Source: Ophthalmolycus amberensis (taxonomy: Eukaryota; Chordata; Actinopteri; Perciformes; Zoarcidae). From it: DNA of 64,000 nucleotides. Below the pieces are notes generated by a model that was not told where the DNA came from, made no database searches, and saw nothing but the letters and a program-made list of their open reading frames with translations. This document shows, one piece after another, positions 47,431 to 60,109 of this stretch (positions are counted from its first letter, which is position 1; every line of letters begins with the position of its first letter). A program made the translations under genes and the position numbers. Location: positions 852,501 through 916,500 of the forward strand of contig JAFEUB010000775.1 in NCBI GenBank assembly GCA_024529925.1. Direction: 5' to 3'.

Positions 47431-47504
47431 TTTTTCCGTGCTTCAAGAGGTTATACTAGGACTGATTAAAAACATGCACATTAAGATTTTTGCCTCATAC
47501 ACAG

Positions 47505-47558
<54 letters not shown>
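47505..47558. repeat. (CA)n microsatellite
   Basis: About 27 uninterrupted CA units; the longest CA tract in the window. Confidence 0.95.
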
Positions 47559-47560
<2 letters not shown>

Positions 47561-48065
47561 ACACACGTCATTTATAACATCTGTAAGATATGCCTGCCGT
47601 CAGTCATCCTCCTAAACAACTGAAGTGTGAAGTGAAGTGTTACACCTGAAATGTCGGTTAGGAAAAGGTTAGGTTTAAACAGTAATTTAGATAATATCAG
47701 CTTTAAATGACAACATTGTAAATAAACAACTATTAATAACATTACTGTCACCAAGAGGATTCTTTTTATTTTATTTAAGAATTAGAATTTGTGCTCAATT
47801 ACAATATACTGTCTGTGTAAACCAGAGAAATCACATTTCACATGTTAATATTCCTCTACAACAAAAGCTAATTGCATCCTAATAATATTCAGATACTTTA
47901 TTGCCATTTGTTTAGTTCTTTGTTTAATTCATGTTTTAATTTTAAACTATTTTCCACAAACAGTATCTGTAGAAATTAGAAATATAGATTTAAATGTTCG
48001 CAATCACAGCCCCGAACATTGCGGAGATGAAATGGAAGATTTAATAAAACATTTAGTACATTTAA

Positions 48066-48089
48066 TATATATATATAATATATATAATA

Positions 48090-48120
<31 letters not shown>

Positions 48121-48160
48121 ATATATATAAATTATATATATATATATATATAGATATATA

Positions 48161-48202
<42 letters not shown>
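48066..48202. repeat. AT-rich (TA)n / (TAGATA)n microsatellite
   Basis: Alternating TA with interspersed ATAGATATAGATAT units and one inverted pair (TAGATATATATCTA), so it can fold on itself. Confidence 0.95.
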
Positions 48203-48206
<4 letters not shown>

Positions 48207-50515
48207 CCCAAATTATGTTTTCTGATTATTCAAGTCACTGAAAATATTTAGACCAAGGATAAATTATCTACAAAGTGATGGATATTTACTTTATTGATCT
48301 TACATTAAGAATACTACTACAGCATAGTGTATTTTTATGTGAGTAATATTTTAAAAAACAATAGTGTACAATGCACATCAATAAAATATATTATTCTGAA
48401 ACCATCACAATAATGCCAGATTGTGCAAATGTGAGAACAGGTGAACAATTCAAAAGCAGGAAGAAACAAATCTAAATTGAAGTGAGTAAGTTAAATTACA
48501 CAGTAAAAGAAAATGTGTGGAAATCCAGATTGTTTTTTTAGACATTAAAAGTTTAGAAAATGATGCCAAAAAGCAGAAAGCTATTTGAAGTTTGAGGAGA
48601 GAGCGACCGTTCTAGCCCGAGGCAACAGAGGCAGCTGCTGGGAGGCGATACTAAATCTCTGTTGATGGCTCCCTGCCTCCATGTGACCCTCCGACATCAC
48701 TGTGACAAAACAACACCAGAGATCCTGAACTCGTGCACACAGTTAACATCCTCTGCACCTGAAGCGGAGACGGCAAGATGAGCAATCCGTCATCCCTTTC
48801 CTCCGTCGTTCCTCCAACCGTTAGCAAAACGATGTGAAGTGGGAGCAAGAGGAGGATGGCGGCACAATAAAACTAATATGAGTCCATTGTTCCAGATTTA
48901 ATGCTGCTGCGTTGCTTTCAACACCAATAAAGAAAAGACTCGACAGAGCAGTTACAACTTAAAATGCTGAACTGTAATTGAGCTCACCAGGACATAATGC
49001 ATCATGTAGCAGCTGCATTCTAAGAAATGTTATTTTAGGAAATAAAATAATGCACAGAAGCTGATTGTGGCTATATTTAAAAATGTAATTCTAAGGATTA
49101 CAGTTTTGTTTAAGGGATTCTTTAAAAAATTATTTCCCCCCCTAAAATTCATACCCTTATTCGGAAGATTTAAATAGATTATATTGTAGCTTTATTGTCA
49201 TATACGTAAGCTATCCATCCCGCCACTTATTTAAACATCGTTGACGTTTTTTAGTCTTGCGTTTACATTTCAAGACCGGTTTTAAAAATCTTTCTTTAAT
49301 TGTTATCTCTAAGGAAACTTTTATTAAATGGCCAACAAATAGTGAGAAACGTTTTAGGCGACACTGTTCGGTGTTCGTGGCTGGCCTGCAGAGGGCGCTG
49401 GTAAAAAATACAATGAGACACTAGTGAAGGTTAGTTCTTTGTGATCCGTGCACAGTAAGTAGGCCATGTTGTGCTTTCATGTCAGAAAATGGGAAAAGAA
49501 ATATATTTGTTTTCACTTTGACACACAACATATAAACAAAATAAATGTGATGGTAAGATATTACTTCCAAGACTAACAATTCATATAATTCTCTGTAATA
49601 TCTGGTTGTAAGGCCTCTTTGATGTTGTTGGTTGCTAATTTCCTTGATTCAAAACAGACAACTAAAGAGCCGTATAATCAGTATTAAGTAGTAAAAAACA
49701 CGACATTTCCAATAAGGTTAAAGCCTACAATATAATTATAATCAGATGAGCAACAAAACTCATATATGAATATACTTTAAAGTTATTTCATCACAAATGC
49801 ATGGATTCATGTGTAAATGTGCCACATTATGAAAATACATTTTTTTAGTTTACACTCTTTTAGTAAACTTGCATCTCTTAAGACTTCAGTGTGTTTATTC
49901 ACTTGCTGCTAAACAACCTCAAACTTCACTCACCTCACAACTTTACAGAGAAGAGAATCATTAATGTGAAATCTTAATCTGACTTAGTTTGACCTGCCAC
50001 ATCGGCCAATTCTTTCTGTGGTTTATGGACCTTTAATTAAATAGGGGCTGGCTTCTCCATCATGATCTTCTCCTGCCGGTGCAGGTTATACATTAATAAG
50101 CAGTTTACCTCATCATCCCTGACACCAAATGTCATTGTCTCATTTTGTCTTTCTTGCTTGGTGTGTGTGTACGTTTTTCACTTGCTGTGACTTTTTTTAT
50201 ACACGCCAAAAAAAAGTTGCAACTGGTGTGTTTAAGCTGCATGCCTACATTTTTGTATCATAGTGCTGGAATAATAACAGCCCACATTACACCTGGACGT
50301 GCAGCTGTTCTATTTCATCTCAACATTACCAAGCAGGACGAGGTATTATTGATATGTGATAAACATTTGTTTAAAATAATAATAGAACTTTAAAAGTGCC
50401 TCTTTTATTATTGAATTATGTGTCATCATCACACATCTTGCAGAGTGCGGACTTTCTGCTCTAATCCTTGTCCCAAGTCATCCAATCACATTCACTTTTG
50501 TTTCAAATGACAGAT
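48203..50515. other. Gene desert interval
   Basis: AT-rich, no coding exon recognised. CTGCAGAGGGCGCTGG near 49387 is the kind of word found at the edge of fish repeats, but no element could be delimited. Confidence 0.45.
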
Positions 50516-50519
50516 TGAT

Positions 50520-51390
50520 CCTTTACAAGGAAACAGAGATTCACCAACCTGATGTTTTTGTGAAAGGAGAAGAGCTCAAGCTGGTGTCCGATTTCAAATG
50601 TATTGGAAGGAAATCTGTCATTTAAAAAGCCTGCTGAAAGGGTTGCCGGTACTGTCAAATTCATCCTGGCTAACTTTAGGCATATAAGATCATACATAAC
50701 TTCAGAAGCAGCCAAACTCTTTATGCATGCTGTGATCTTTTCCCACATTACAAACAGTTTTATAGCTGGTCACAAGCAAGCATGACAACTCTGAAACCAA
50801 TTGAGTCCCTTTACAAAAAGATAGTAAAAACACTTGACCGAAAGCCCAATCGCTGTAATTATTACACAAGTAGTTGAAAAGATTTACAATTTATTTAATT
50901 TCGTTAGTTTTAAACATTTTGCAGACGCTTGCCTCGTCTTTAAGGTTCTGAATGGGCTTGCACCTCCCACACTGAATCGGTTCATAATGCGGAAAGATAG
51001 TGGCGGCAGGGTGACGAGTGCAAAGACCAGAGCCGTCGTCAGTCAGAGCCATTATCTACTGGAACAGGCTATTGAGTTAAAAGAAAGCACTAATGACCTG
51101 TCCTTTAAACAAAAACTAAAGAGATGACTAAAGCAAACCAAATCTGCAATCACGAGTAATCATACTCATCTCTGGCACATGCTCTCATTGTTTTTATGTA
51201 ATTTATTGTATTGTATTGTGCCGTACAGTGTTGTACTATAGTGTTTGCTGTTGAATTGTACTGATAATATTTAGGCATCTAAATTGTAACAACCTGCTCT
51301 CTAGCTAACTCTGGCACATTTATATTGAGGTGGAAGCTGAAATGTTGATTATCGTGCACTGACCCTGGTAAATAAATAAAAAATAAATGA
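50520..51390 (+). mobile_element. LINE 3' fragment (ORF2 C-terminus) with TAAA-type tail
   Basis: In broken plus-strand frames: AGTVKFILANFRHIRSYIT, AAKLFMHAVIFSHIT, SQASMTTLKPIESLYKKIV, KTLDRKPN, then FKHFADACLVFKVLNGLAPP, an order and wording typical of the ORF2 C-terminus of fish non-LTR elements. A stop, frameshifts and a missing segment near 51040 show decay. The last 260 bases are 3'UTR, ending in TAAATAAATAAAAAATAAAT at 51368. Confidence 0.8.
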
Positions 51391-52648
51391 GCTGGACTTC
51401 AGGTGATGCCTTCATTATATTGAACTTCACGAGATGTGTTTGTAATAATCTGTGCCCCCGGGGAATTTATGACGCTGAACAGAATATTAGAAACATCTTA
51501 AAATACTAATGACTTCAAATGTCAAAGGTGATTGAGGCCTAATAAGTCAGACAGTGTCGTAACATCTTCCATTGCATCTACTCGAGTGGCGCTGGCTGCA
51601 TGGACTCACAAGCCACATGAAAGTGGATGGCAGCATTTTATAGAGATGCGTACCTCTCAAAGCCGATCAGCTGACTAAATTCATTGCTTCATTTTAAACA
51701 CTGAGATGCCAAAATCTGCAAATCTGTCTGTAAAATTAATAAAAAGATTACAATCACATAAGTTTCCCTTTCTGTAATAAATAAGCTTAATTAATCAGAT
51801 AAATTATAAATATTGTTATTCCAACTAACGACAGGTATGTGATTGCAATATCATCATATTATCTATGATGCAATATTTCAAGTACGGTTACAGGATTTAT
51901 TTGTCTGTGGTCTCTAATATGTTGACTACATCTACAATCTACATTTTTCCCTCTCAATAATGTTTTATGTTTTTGAAGTACTCTGTACTTGTGATCAACG
52001 TACCATAACTGAATCTAAACCTGATACATTTTATTTTACAATAACCACAATGGGTTGCTTACGTGCTATCAGTATTGACATTTCTGCGTGTCCACGCATA
52101 AAGCTGAGAGTGAAATGTGTTCATATTTGTCTAAGTGATACTTCTGCTTGTATTTAGGTGTGCATGAGTCTTTTTAGATTGTGTAAAATGTCATAAAGTG
52201 CTGTAAGTACCAGAGCATCGTTGTTTGACATGATGACTGAGCTGATGATTCATGTGCGAGGCACTGACTCCTGTTTGGAGCTTCTTATGTAACACTCTGT
52301 TGAATAATACTTTTTAAATAGAGACACTCTCGCTGTCTTCTTGGGATGATGCGCGACAAGGGATGCAGGTTTCCTGCAAACATCTGGTGCCTTCATACTT
52401 TCATGGTGAATGGCAGAGTGAGTAAATATGTTATGATGAAACAGGAAGTGCTGCACTGGGTTGTAATGCATAAAGATAAATGGAAATTATTTGAATCATG
52501 TCAAGTGTGTCTCTGGATGTGCAATTTTAAAGAGAATGTTCAAAGAAATCCTTTCAAAACTGTCTTTACTTTGTTTGATGGTATTATTCTTCAGGTAGAT
52601 ATTATATTATATAGTCAGGGTGATGTGATACATTCAAATGACCCGGGG
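51391..52648. other. Gene desert interval
   Basis: No coding exon or repeat recognised. Open frames of 60-110 codons near 51960 and 52346 lack family resemblance. Confidence 0.45.
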
Positions 52649-52925
52649 CAGTGGTGGAAAGTAGTACATTTACTCAAGTACTGTACTTAAGTACAATTTG
52701 AGGTACTTAAACTACCCAACAGCATATAAAGTAGCTCAAATGTGCTCCACCTCCACCAGCTGGAACATTAATATGCTGCTTACGTGTGAAAGAGTCAGTA
52801 ATAATATTGCAATGATATAACTGTTAAAGGGAACATTCTGGCCAACAAGTACTTTTACTTTAATACTCTTTAGTATATTTTGCAGTTCATACTTTTATTC
52901 TTTTACTGAAGTAAAATCTTGAATT
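52649..52925 (+). mobile_element. hAT-like MITE fragment ('CAGTGGTGGAAAGTA')
   Basis: Starts CAGTGGTGGAAAGTAGTACA, followed by TTTACTCAAGTACTGTACTT and AAGTACAATTTGAGGTACTT, which is the well-known terminal sequence of an abundant fish hAT-type non-autonomous element. The rest is diverged (AAGTACTTTTACTTTAATAC, TTTTACTGAAGTAAAATCTT) and the far terminal repeat is not intact. Confidence 0.75.
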
Positions 52926-53802
52926 GAATATTCATGCCCCTATTATATTGTAGTTTGGTGCCTTGTAATTACTTAACAGTGGAATATGATGCATTACGGT
53001 TTGATTATTGTGTATGTCATTTTGGAGAGATTTGTCTCTTTGTGATCTGTATTCATTGTTATTTTATTATTATTTTATTATCACTGTTGTTAATCGTAGT
53101 ATATCTTTTTTACTACTCCTACTATTAGAACTCGTTCAAGCTAAAACCGTATATCACCCTCGTGCATAAATGGCAATAGAGACCCACGCAACAACATTAA
53201 CCAAGTATTTAAATTAAATTTAAAGGATATGCCCAGTGTCTCATTTGAATAATTCATTGATGGTGTATCTCCACCTGCTTCTGCCTCTGTGCCAGTGTCT
53301 GAATTTGTGTGACGGAGGGGCTGAATGGTGATGTGTGACACACTCCTGATGAAAAATAACAGCGGCCCTCAGATCTGCACAACGGCTGATGAAGAATCAC
53401 TGACTTTTATTGGTGCCGAATAAAAGGATGCGATGAAAGAGTCAAAGGCTGAGGGAGAGAAAGAGGGATTCAGAGGGAGGGGCGGAGGAGTGCAAAACAA
53501 GGCCCCATCCATCACACGAGTTGAGAAGACACATTCCAGTGCCCTTAGCAAGAGGATACATTCACTCAAAGTCACAATAGAGGGGGAATCTGGGAGAAGC
53601 TGGGAGGGGCACCCATCAATACACAACCTCACGCTTGGGCTCTCTGTGCGCACAAACTCAATGCCCCTTCCAGTTCCCTCTATAGGCATGACAAATGTAC
53701 ATTTTGCTGCCGATGAATGCGTTCATACTCGGAACAACAAAACAGGCGAAAAAACAAAATCACGGCATGGATGCTAAAAGTTAAAATTCTTAATTCCCCT
53801 TC

Positions 53803-53862
53803 TCTTCCTCCCTCCCTCTCTCTCTCTGTCTGTCAGTCTCTCTCTCTCTCTCTGTCTCTCTC
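53803..53862. repeat. (TC)n microsatellite
   Basis: Interrupted CT/TC tract (CTCTCTCTGTCTGTCAGTCTC) in desert sequence. Confidence 0.9.
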
Positions 53863-54094
53863 ATTAACCGGAGTTGGAGAAATTTGAGCTGGGGTTGTTG
53901 GATATCTCTGTCTGGCAGAGTTAGTGGGGATTTTAGGGTGGAGGGAGCAGGTGATGGCTTTCTGGAGTGCACTCATTTACACTCCTCCCTTTCTCTCGCT
54001 GAGCAGCGTGAAGAGGTGCGGGAGACGAGGGGCCGCCTCCTCTCACTCCTGTGAGCTGCACCTGCCAGGGGTGAGAGGATCAATTGTGAACTCT

Positions 54095-54520
54095 GACCTC
54101 GTACCTTCCACAATGCCCAATTATTACCCATAGCATGTAATATATACATCATACATTAAGGATGGACAGGAAAATTACATTTCTGACATTAAAACCAAGG
54201 AGTTGTGCAGCTGCAAATATTCTGAAGTGTAGAGCAAAGAAGATGTAAACAGGAAAGATGTTCAACTAACTCCAACCTGCACTGTACAAAAAACACTAAT
54301 TTACACAATGTTAACCTGCTTTTGCTTGTATTTGTCATCATAAAATGTAAACTTCTGTAGTTTTTACTTGACTGCTTCACTCCCCATCAGTGTCCAAGTG
54401 TTAGTTTTTTCAGTGGTACTTTCCACAATGCCCATGTATTACCCATACCATATATACAAAATGCATTAAGGATAGACAGAAAATTCTATTTGTTGGCATT
54501 AAAGGGGCCTAATACGAGAT
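54095..54520. repeat. Diverged direct duplication in the desert
   Basis: CTTCCACAATGCCCAATTATTACCCATA...ATTAAGGATGGACAGGAAAATT (about 54102-54178) recurs as CTTTCCACAATGCCCATGTATTACCCATA...ATTAAGGATAGACAGAAAATT (54419-54487), 315 bases downstream. The segment between (TGACTGCTTCACTCCCCATCAGTGTCCAAG at 54370) has a third, weaker echo near 55345. An old tandem duplication or repeat family is likely. Confidence 0.65.
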
Positions 54521-54979
54521 GGCAGCGTTTCGATTGCATCTCAACAGCTCTCAACAGGGCGACGTCTGAGCCGCCGGCTTGTAGCTAACGGTGCTAACAG
54601 CGCTAAGGGTACAAACAAGACGAAAATGCTGACAGCGCTATCAGTGTTTACCTGAGGGATTTACTATATTAAGGCTCTGGATGTTATATATTGCTTCTTT
54701 AAACTCACATAGTTGTATAGAGCACGGATAAGGGTACAGACCAGCAGAGAAAGATAGTAGACTGACCACAATCACACTTTTTCCCATTGACAATTGAACA
54801 TTAATCAAGATATTGTCTGTACGATAGATAAGTAGCTATTGCCAGCAGCCATTTAGCTTAGCAAACCACATTTACTTTGCCAAAGTAAGTCTGGCATAAA
54901 ACCACAAGTTGTCGTTTTTACATTTCAGTCTTTGTACAAATTAAACAGACAATCTTAGCCTTTCAGGTGCTGGTAAGTG

Positions 54980-55190
54980 ACTCTTAGTACCAATGGACAG
55001 AGCAAGATTAGCGTTTTCACCTCCACTGTTTTTAGCCTTTATGCTAAGTGAAGCTAACCGGCTGTTTGCTGTAGCTTCATATTTACCGTACAGACATTAG
55101 AGCAGTATCACTCTTCTCATTTCACCCTTGGCAAGAAAGCAAATAGGCATATTTCCCACAACATCAAACTATTCTATTCATCTTGGACTA
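54980..55190. repeat. Teleost interspersed repeat (family A)
   Basis: GAAGCTAACCGGCTGTTTGC, TGTAGCTTCATATTTACCGT, ACAGACATTAGAGCAGTATC and AGCAAATAGGCATATTTCCC follow the consensus order of this high-copy fish repeat; the copy is better preserved than the two at 15955 and 32690. Confidence 0.65.
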
Positions 55191-58100
55191 AATTGTGAAT
55201 TATCTGTTATTGCCGAAACACTTAACACAGCGAGAGAAACGGCTTCAATTGACAACACCCTACACTGCTCTTGGACCAGATAAACGTGGATCTAGATATT
55301 GATAACCTGTTGCTTGCATTTCCCAGATAAAAATAGTTTTTCCTTGAAGGCTTCACTTCATATCAGTGCCCAAGTCTTCATCCCATCACCATTGTGTTCA
55401 TTATGAAAAGTGTCCCAAAAAGGAGGCCTCTTATTTTTCAGTGTCATAGCATTGAGTATTTTGCTGTCATTGAACTGGGTACAAATGGGTATTATTCAGT
55501 GCACTGGGATCTATTTGGGGTTTTGTCAGGACTTGGAGTAGTGTGAAAGTTGGTGTCAGTGGACCCCTGGCCTAGTCCAGCTGAAAGCCAGTGTGTTAGT
55601 TTCTATGGTAATGGAGAAATAGTAACTACCTCCCAGCAGCGTCCCGCCGCGTGTCGCCTCCTGAATAGAGCGCATCTGCAGAAAACTGGGGGACCCTGTG
55701 CGATGGGCAGTGACCCGTCATAACGCAGACTCTCACATATATGGTCATATATAGACATTGAATTAGCCCAAACCTCTTCTTCACACTGCGTACGTCATAA
55801 CTCTTGAGACCGAGCCATATATTCCCCGTTTAGTCAAAAGCAGTGTGTGAGACGGAGTAAAAAGCCGTCACAGAGGTCATTAACGATGGAGGGAGGGGGG
55901 AGAGAAGTAAAATGAAACAACCGAAAAGTGTGGGGAAAAAAATCAAACAAAAGCTCACTCCAAATCACAATGCGCGCAATAGAAATTTAAGAAGAAAAGT
56001 TATGAAAATCATACTGGGTGTCGGCTGTTATTTATGCAAATGTCCCTAAATTTCTCATTCATTGCCCTGAAAGTGATGCTCAAAAAAGACTCAAATCCAT
56101 CCTTGGAAGAGTGGGCACGAGTTGAGGTTTGGAAAATGTAACCAGCCACCAACCACCCAACTAACATGTAAAACAAAAACTTCAGAAACTACTGAAAAAA
56201 GAAAATGTATCCTAAGATTTCTTTAGGTTATTTGGCTGAAAAGTGGGCAAAATGACAATGGTTCAGTTTTCAAATGTTAGGAAAGTTTGTGTTGACATTT
56301 AAACATTTGTATCCCAAAACAGTAGTGACCTCTGAAAGGAGGCTAATGTGAGATGAATGGAAAGGAAATGGGCCAAACCGCAGGAGGTCATTAATGAGAA
56401 AACCATAAACTTAAAGGAATCTCAGTGGTCTTTGAGTCGGCTTCCTTTAAGAGTTTTCCCTGAAGCTCATCCTCATCCTGTTGTTCAGAGAAACACTCTG
56501 AGAATGAGGTGATAATGAACTGCTGAGCTGAAAATTGGTAAGTAATGGTTACATGAGTAGTTTTTGGAGTGTTTATCCCCCCTCCCTCCTGCTCTAACTC
56601 TCTGACCTCCCTCCTCCCGAACCCTTACCCCCCTCGGTGGTTTCCCATGGCCTCCAATTGATTCAATTAAGTGAACACACACATACCATATGCCTAAAGA
56701 TGTTTTTTCTCGACCAAGCACAAAACGGCTTGGCAGCTGCATCAATTAAACATATTTGATGCTGATACTTTTGCTAAAGTTTAAGATAGAAGTTGAAATA
56801 GTAGGACATTTAGCTATCTTCCTTTTGTTTTTCCGTTCTCTCATCCTTTGATTTTCTGAATTAAACCTACTGGAAACATCAGAGCATCAAAAAATGAAAA
56901 CTCAAAAAGAAAAAAAGACAATGAATGAAGGAGAAAGTGAATGAGGGGAGGCAAGAGGGGAGGACCCGAGAAATAAAGCGGTGAAAAGGAGGGAGGAGTA
57001 GCGAGTCACCATCAGAAGTTGTTCTGCGCCGTAATTCGGCTTTGTTTTCCCGACAATAAAGTCTCCTGCGTGTCGGCCTACAGCATAAAATTCGGCATAG
57101 AGAAATGAGGCAAACATTGAACATCGCAAAAGACGCTTTGCATTCTTTCGCTTTTGTACGTGTGGGACTGTTGATGAAAGAGCAACAGACACAAAATGGG
57201 GAACAAAGGGGGCAGTGTGGACGGAGGCACTATCACTGACATCCCCAGCACTTTGAACAACTTGTCAGCGCAGACACTGAAGCAACTGCATTCTGTCACA
57301 TTTGTGTACAAAACCCTTGAAAGGGCTGGCTGACCTGCCCCATATCCCTTTATTGGGGTTCAAATGGCAAGAGGCATTCATTGTGTCTGGGAGAGTTCAT
57401 TAAATTCATTGGTTTGACCTGTTATTTCTTGGCCAAAAGTCGGCTGATTTGGAAAAATGTGAGTCAGCCATACGTAATAGCCTACTGACCTTTGCAGGGT
57501 AACAAACCCTTTTGAAGAGCATTTCAAGGCTTTTATATGAATGGGGTCAAAGGGGAAGTTTGAGACATATCTATAGCAGAACCAATGGATTTACATCAAA
57601 AGGGATTCTGAAATCATCCGAAGATATTTAGACCTCTAATGGCTCTGTGGAGTTTTTCTGACTATTTTTTTTTTTTAGCAAAACCCAATTTCTAATTATT
57701 TTTTCATTGATGAGGAAAGTGTGAGGATTGATGAGTCTCACATGTCAGAAGACACAGTTGGACAATTCAATAGTTACAAAATGCTTTGTGTCTTAGTATG
57801 ACGGACATTGGATGGCGAACGGCATTGCTTTGTGCCATTTGTTTTATTCTGAAGTTGAAAAAGTTCATGGAAGACATCTTTGACCGTTTCAGTTCCCAGA
57901 AAAGCATCACATTTAGATGTAAATGGGCTCATTAGAGAGGCCAGACTGTCAGGTTTGCATCTATTTCCCATTAATTCTCGTCAAAAACAGGCCATGGCCA
58001 CAGCCCACATGCCCACAGCATGCGTTTTCCTGCTGAGTGTGAATATAAAATGATTTCAAACCGCTCTCTGTTCTTGTCCAAAAAAAGTGCCAAAATGGAT

Positions 58101-59411
58101 GACAATCGTGTACAAATTGTCCAAAATATATTTTTCTTTTCATATATTTTTCAGTACATTTTTTATCCATCAACCTTTGCTGGTGCTGGATGTCGACGTG
58201 GATGTTACGTAGCTCACAAACACGAGGATAACTTTTTTTTTACTTTGCAACATAATATAGAGAAAGCTGCTTTTATGCATTACCAGAATAGCTCATAAAT
58301 AATAGTCACAAAATTATTTAATTTAATATATTTTATTCCATTCTTTGTAAACAATGTCTGTTTTTTTCCCATGCTGCCTTCCACTGCCTACCGAATGCCT
58401 GATTCCATGTGAAAGCAGCATCAGACTTATATGTTTTTTGTTTTTTATCTCGTACTTGGTTCTTTGTTGTGCCCATGAATGTTTTCAGGCTGTAGACAGT
58501 GAGTTCACTTTGGGTTTTTGCTATTTTTTCCATTTTGGCACAGTTACACCAGACTGCTCCATGATCTTTTGGGATTTACGTAACAGAAAGTCAACACATC
58601 AGTAGTGGATGCTACGCCAAGGCACTACCCCAGAGAAGACACACAATGATGCATCTCAGTTAAATAACCCGAGCACTTTGTAACTTTCTCTATAAATATT
58701 GAAACACATTATTTATGCTATTATTTATACCGTACTGGTGTTTATGTTTATATTAAAATGCCAGCCATTCCAAATTCTGACAGTCATTATGACCAAAAAC
58801 TAGGCAGAGTTAGCGTTGAACAAGAAATGCTTCAGATATTTGAAGCTTTACCAACTACAGCAGAATCTTGGGGACCGGTAATATGTTTTACAACGTAAAC
58901 ATGTTTGGTTTTGACGGTGACCTTGATTGTTAAGCAGTTAAAACTTGGTTTGTAGATGTTGCAGTGAGAGCACACACCAGAAAACTCTGAACTGCATGAT
59001 ATCTGCATGGTAGCTCCCAACATTTAGTACTTTGCTACATTTTGCTTCAACAAAGAATGGTGAACAAAAAAAGAAGCTTTGATAAAACTACCGAACTAAA
59101 CTCAGAGGGTTTGTGGTATAACAACCAGCACCAAACAAGCTTGGCACTATCTTGAAAAGCATCTGAGAGTAGTCATGTTCAACATCACTGATTGGTTCTC
59201 CATCAACAATGTAGCTCTTTGTCAGATAGCTGTTTAATTGTGTGTATTAGTTATTCATTAACTATGTTCAGTCATTCAGTCAGTGTGGCCAGCCGTGTAG
59301 AGGCAGCCATCGCTCTGAGGACGCACCGAGCAACAGCACTCGACCTGGACTCAAACACATCAGGCTGAGGCATAAATTAAGCAACTGTTTTTATTTTCAT
59401 TTGAAACGCTA
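55190..59411. other. Gene desert interval
   Basis: No coding exon, RNA gene or recognisable element. A T-run lies at 57665-57676. Open frames up to 96 codons at 56900-57300 lack family resemblance. Confidence 0.45.
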
Positions 59412-59575
59412 ACTTTAAAGGCACAGTATGTAATTGTCTGCCGGTATGGGTCTCATCATCAAAACAATAACAAAAGATGAAGTTTTGTGGTGTTGTGAAG
59501 TAGCATGAGATCATGGGAGTCGTTGCCACGATTACCGTCATGTCTCCTTGGCCTTTGATTCATTTGAGCTTGACC
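59412..59575. repeat. Teleost interspersed repeat fragment
   Basis: TTTAAAGGCACAGTATGTAATTGTCTGCC followed by CAAAAGATGAAGTTTTGT and AGTAGCATGAGATCATGGGAG is recognisable from many fish introns and intergenic regions. Class unknown. Confidence 0.5.
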
Positions 59576-59744
59576 TCATCTTCTGTTGTGCAGCACTTTT
59601 GCAGATTGTAATACTATTATGTGCACAAATATGTTTATTGTTTTTCCTCTGTTCATGTTGTTTGCTTTGTATTCATTTGTATTTTGTTAAGCACTTTGGT
59701 CAACAGCGGTTGTTTTTAAATTTCAACGTTTGATTTGATTTGAT

Positions 59745-59923
59745 TGCAGGATTCACTATTCGCAGAGCTGCACCGTGTCCTGTGTCGAAGTGTCCCTGAG
59801 CAAGACGCTGTACCCCCGGGCTCCCCGGGCGCCTGTCATTGGCAGCCCACTGCTCCCTATATATACAGGGATGGGTCAAATGCAGAGAATAATTTCCCCA
59901 CTGTGGGACTAATAAAGGAATGT
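59745..59923 (+). mobile_element. SINE/LINE 3' end ('CCCCACTGTGGGACTAATAAAGGA')
   Basis: GTGTCGAAGTGTCCCTGAGCAAGACGC and GGGATGGGTCAAATGCAGAGAATAATTTCCCC lead to ACTGTGGGACTAATAAAGGA, a common fish SINE-type body whose 3' end matches the LINE end at 8225-8250. It then runs directly into the TTC tract. Confidence 0.65.
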
Positions 59924-60109
59924 TTCTTCTTCTTCTTCTTCTTCTTCTTCTTCTTCTTCTTCTTCTTCTTCTTCTTCTTCTTCTTCTTCTTCTTCTTCTT
60001 CTTCTTCTTCTTCTTCTTCTTCTTCTTCTTCTTCTTCTTCTTCTTCTTCTTCTTCTTCTTCTTCTTCTTCTTCTTCTTCTTCTTCTTCTTCTTCTTCTTC
60101 TTCTTCTTC
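59924..60109. repeat. Pure (TTC)62 / (GAA)62 tract
   Basis: 186 bp of uninterrupted TTC units (62 copies) grown from the 3' tail of the preceding element. Long GAA/TTC mirror repeats form triplex DNA and are unstable. Phe- or Leu-only open frames here are artefacts. Confidence 0.97.

Larger units (their letters stand above)
42791..47504. other. Gene desert interval
   Basis: No coding gene recognised. Two subregions (45010-45330 and 47090-47430) stand out as possible conserved non-coding elements and are listed separately; a C-run lies at 46520-46532. Confidence 0.5.

Noticed and set aside
53141..53777. Open frames of 66-114 codons
   Set aside because: No family resemblance, no splice context, low-complexity composition.
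56879..57311. Three overlapping minus-strand frames of 77-96 codons
   Set aside because: Mutually overlapping in different frames, low-complexity Ser/Phe/Leu content, no homologue recognised.
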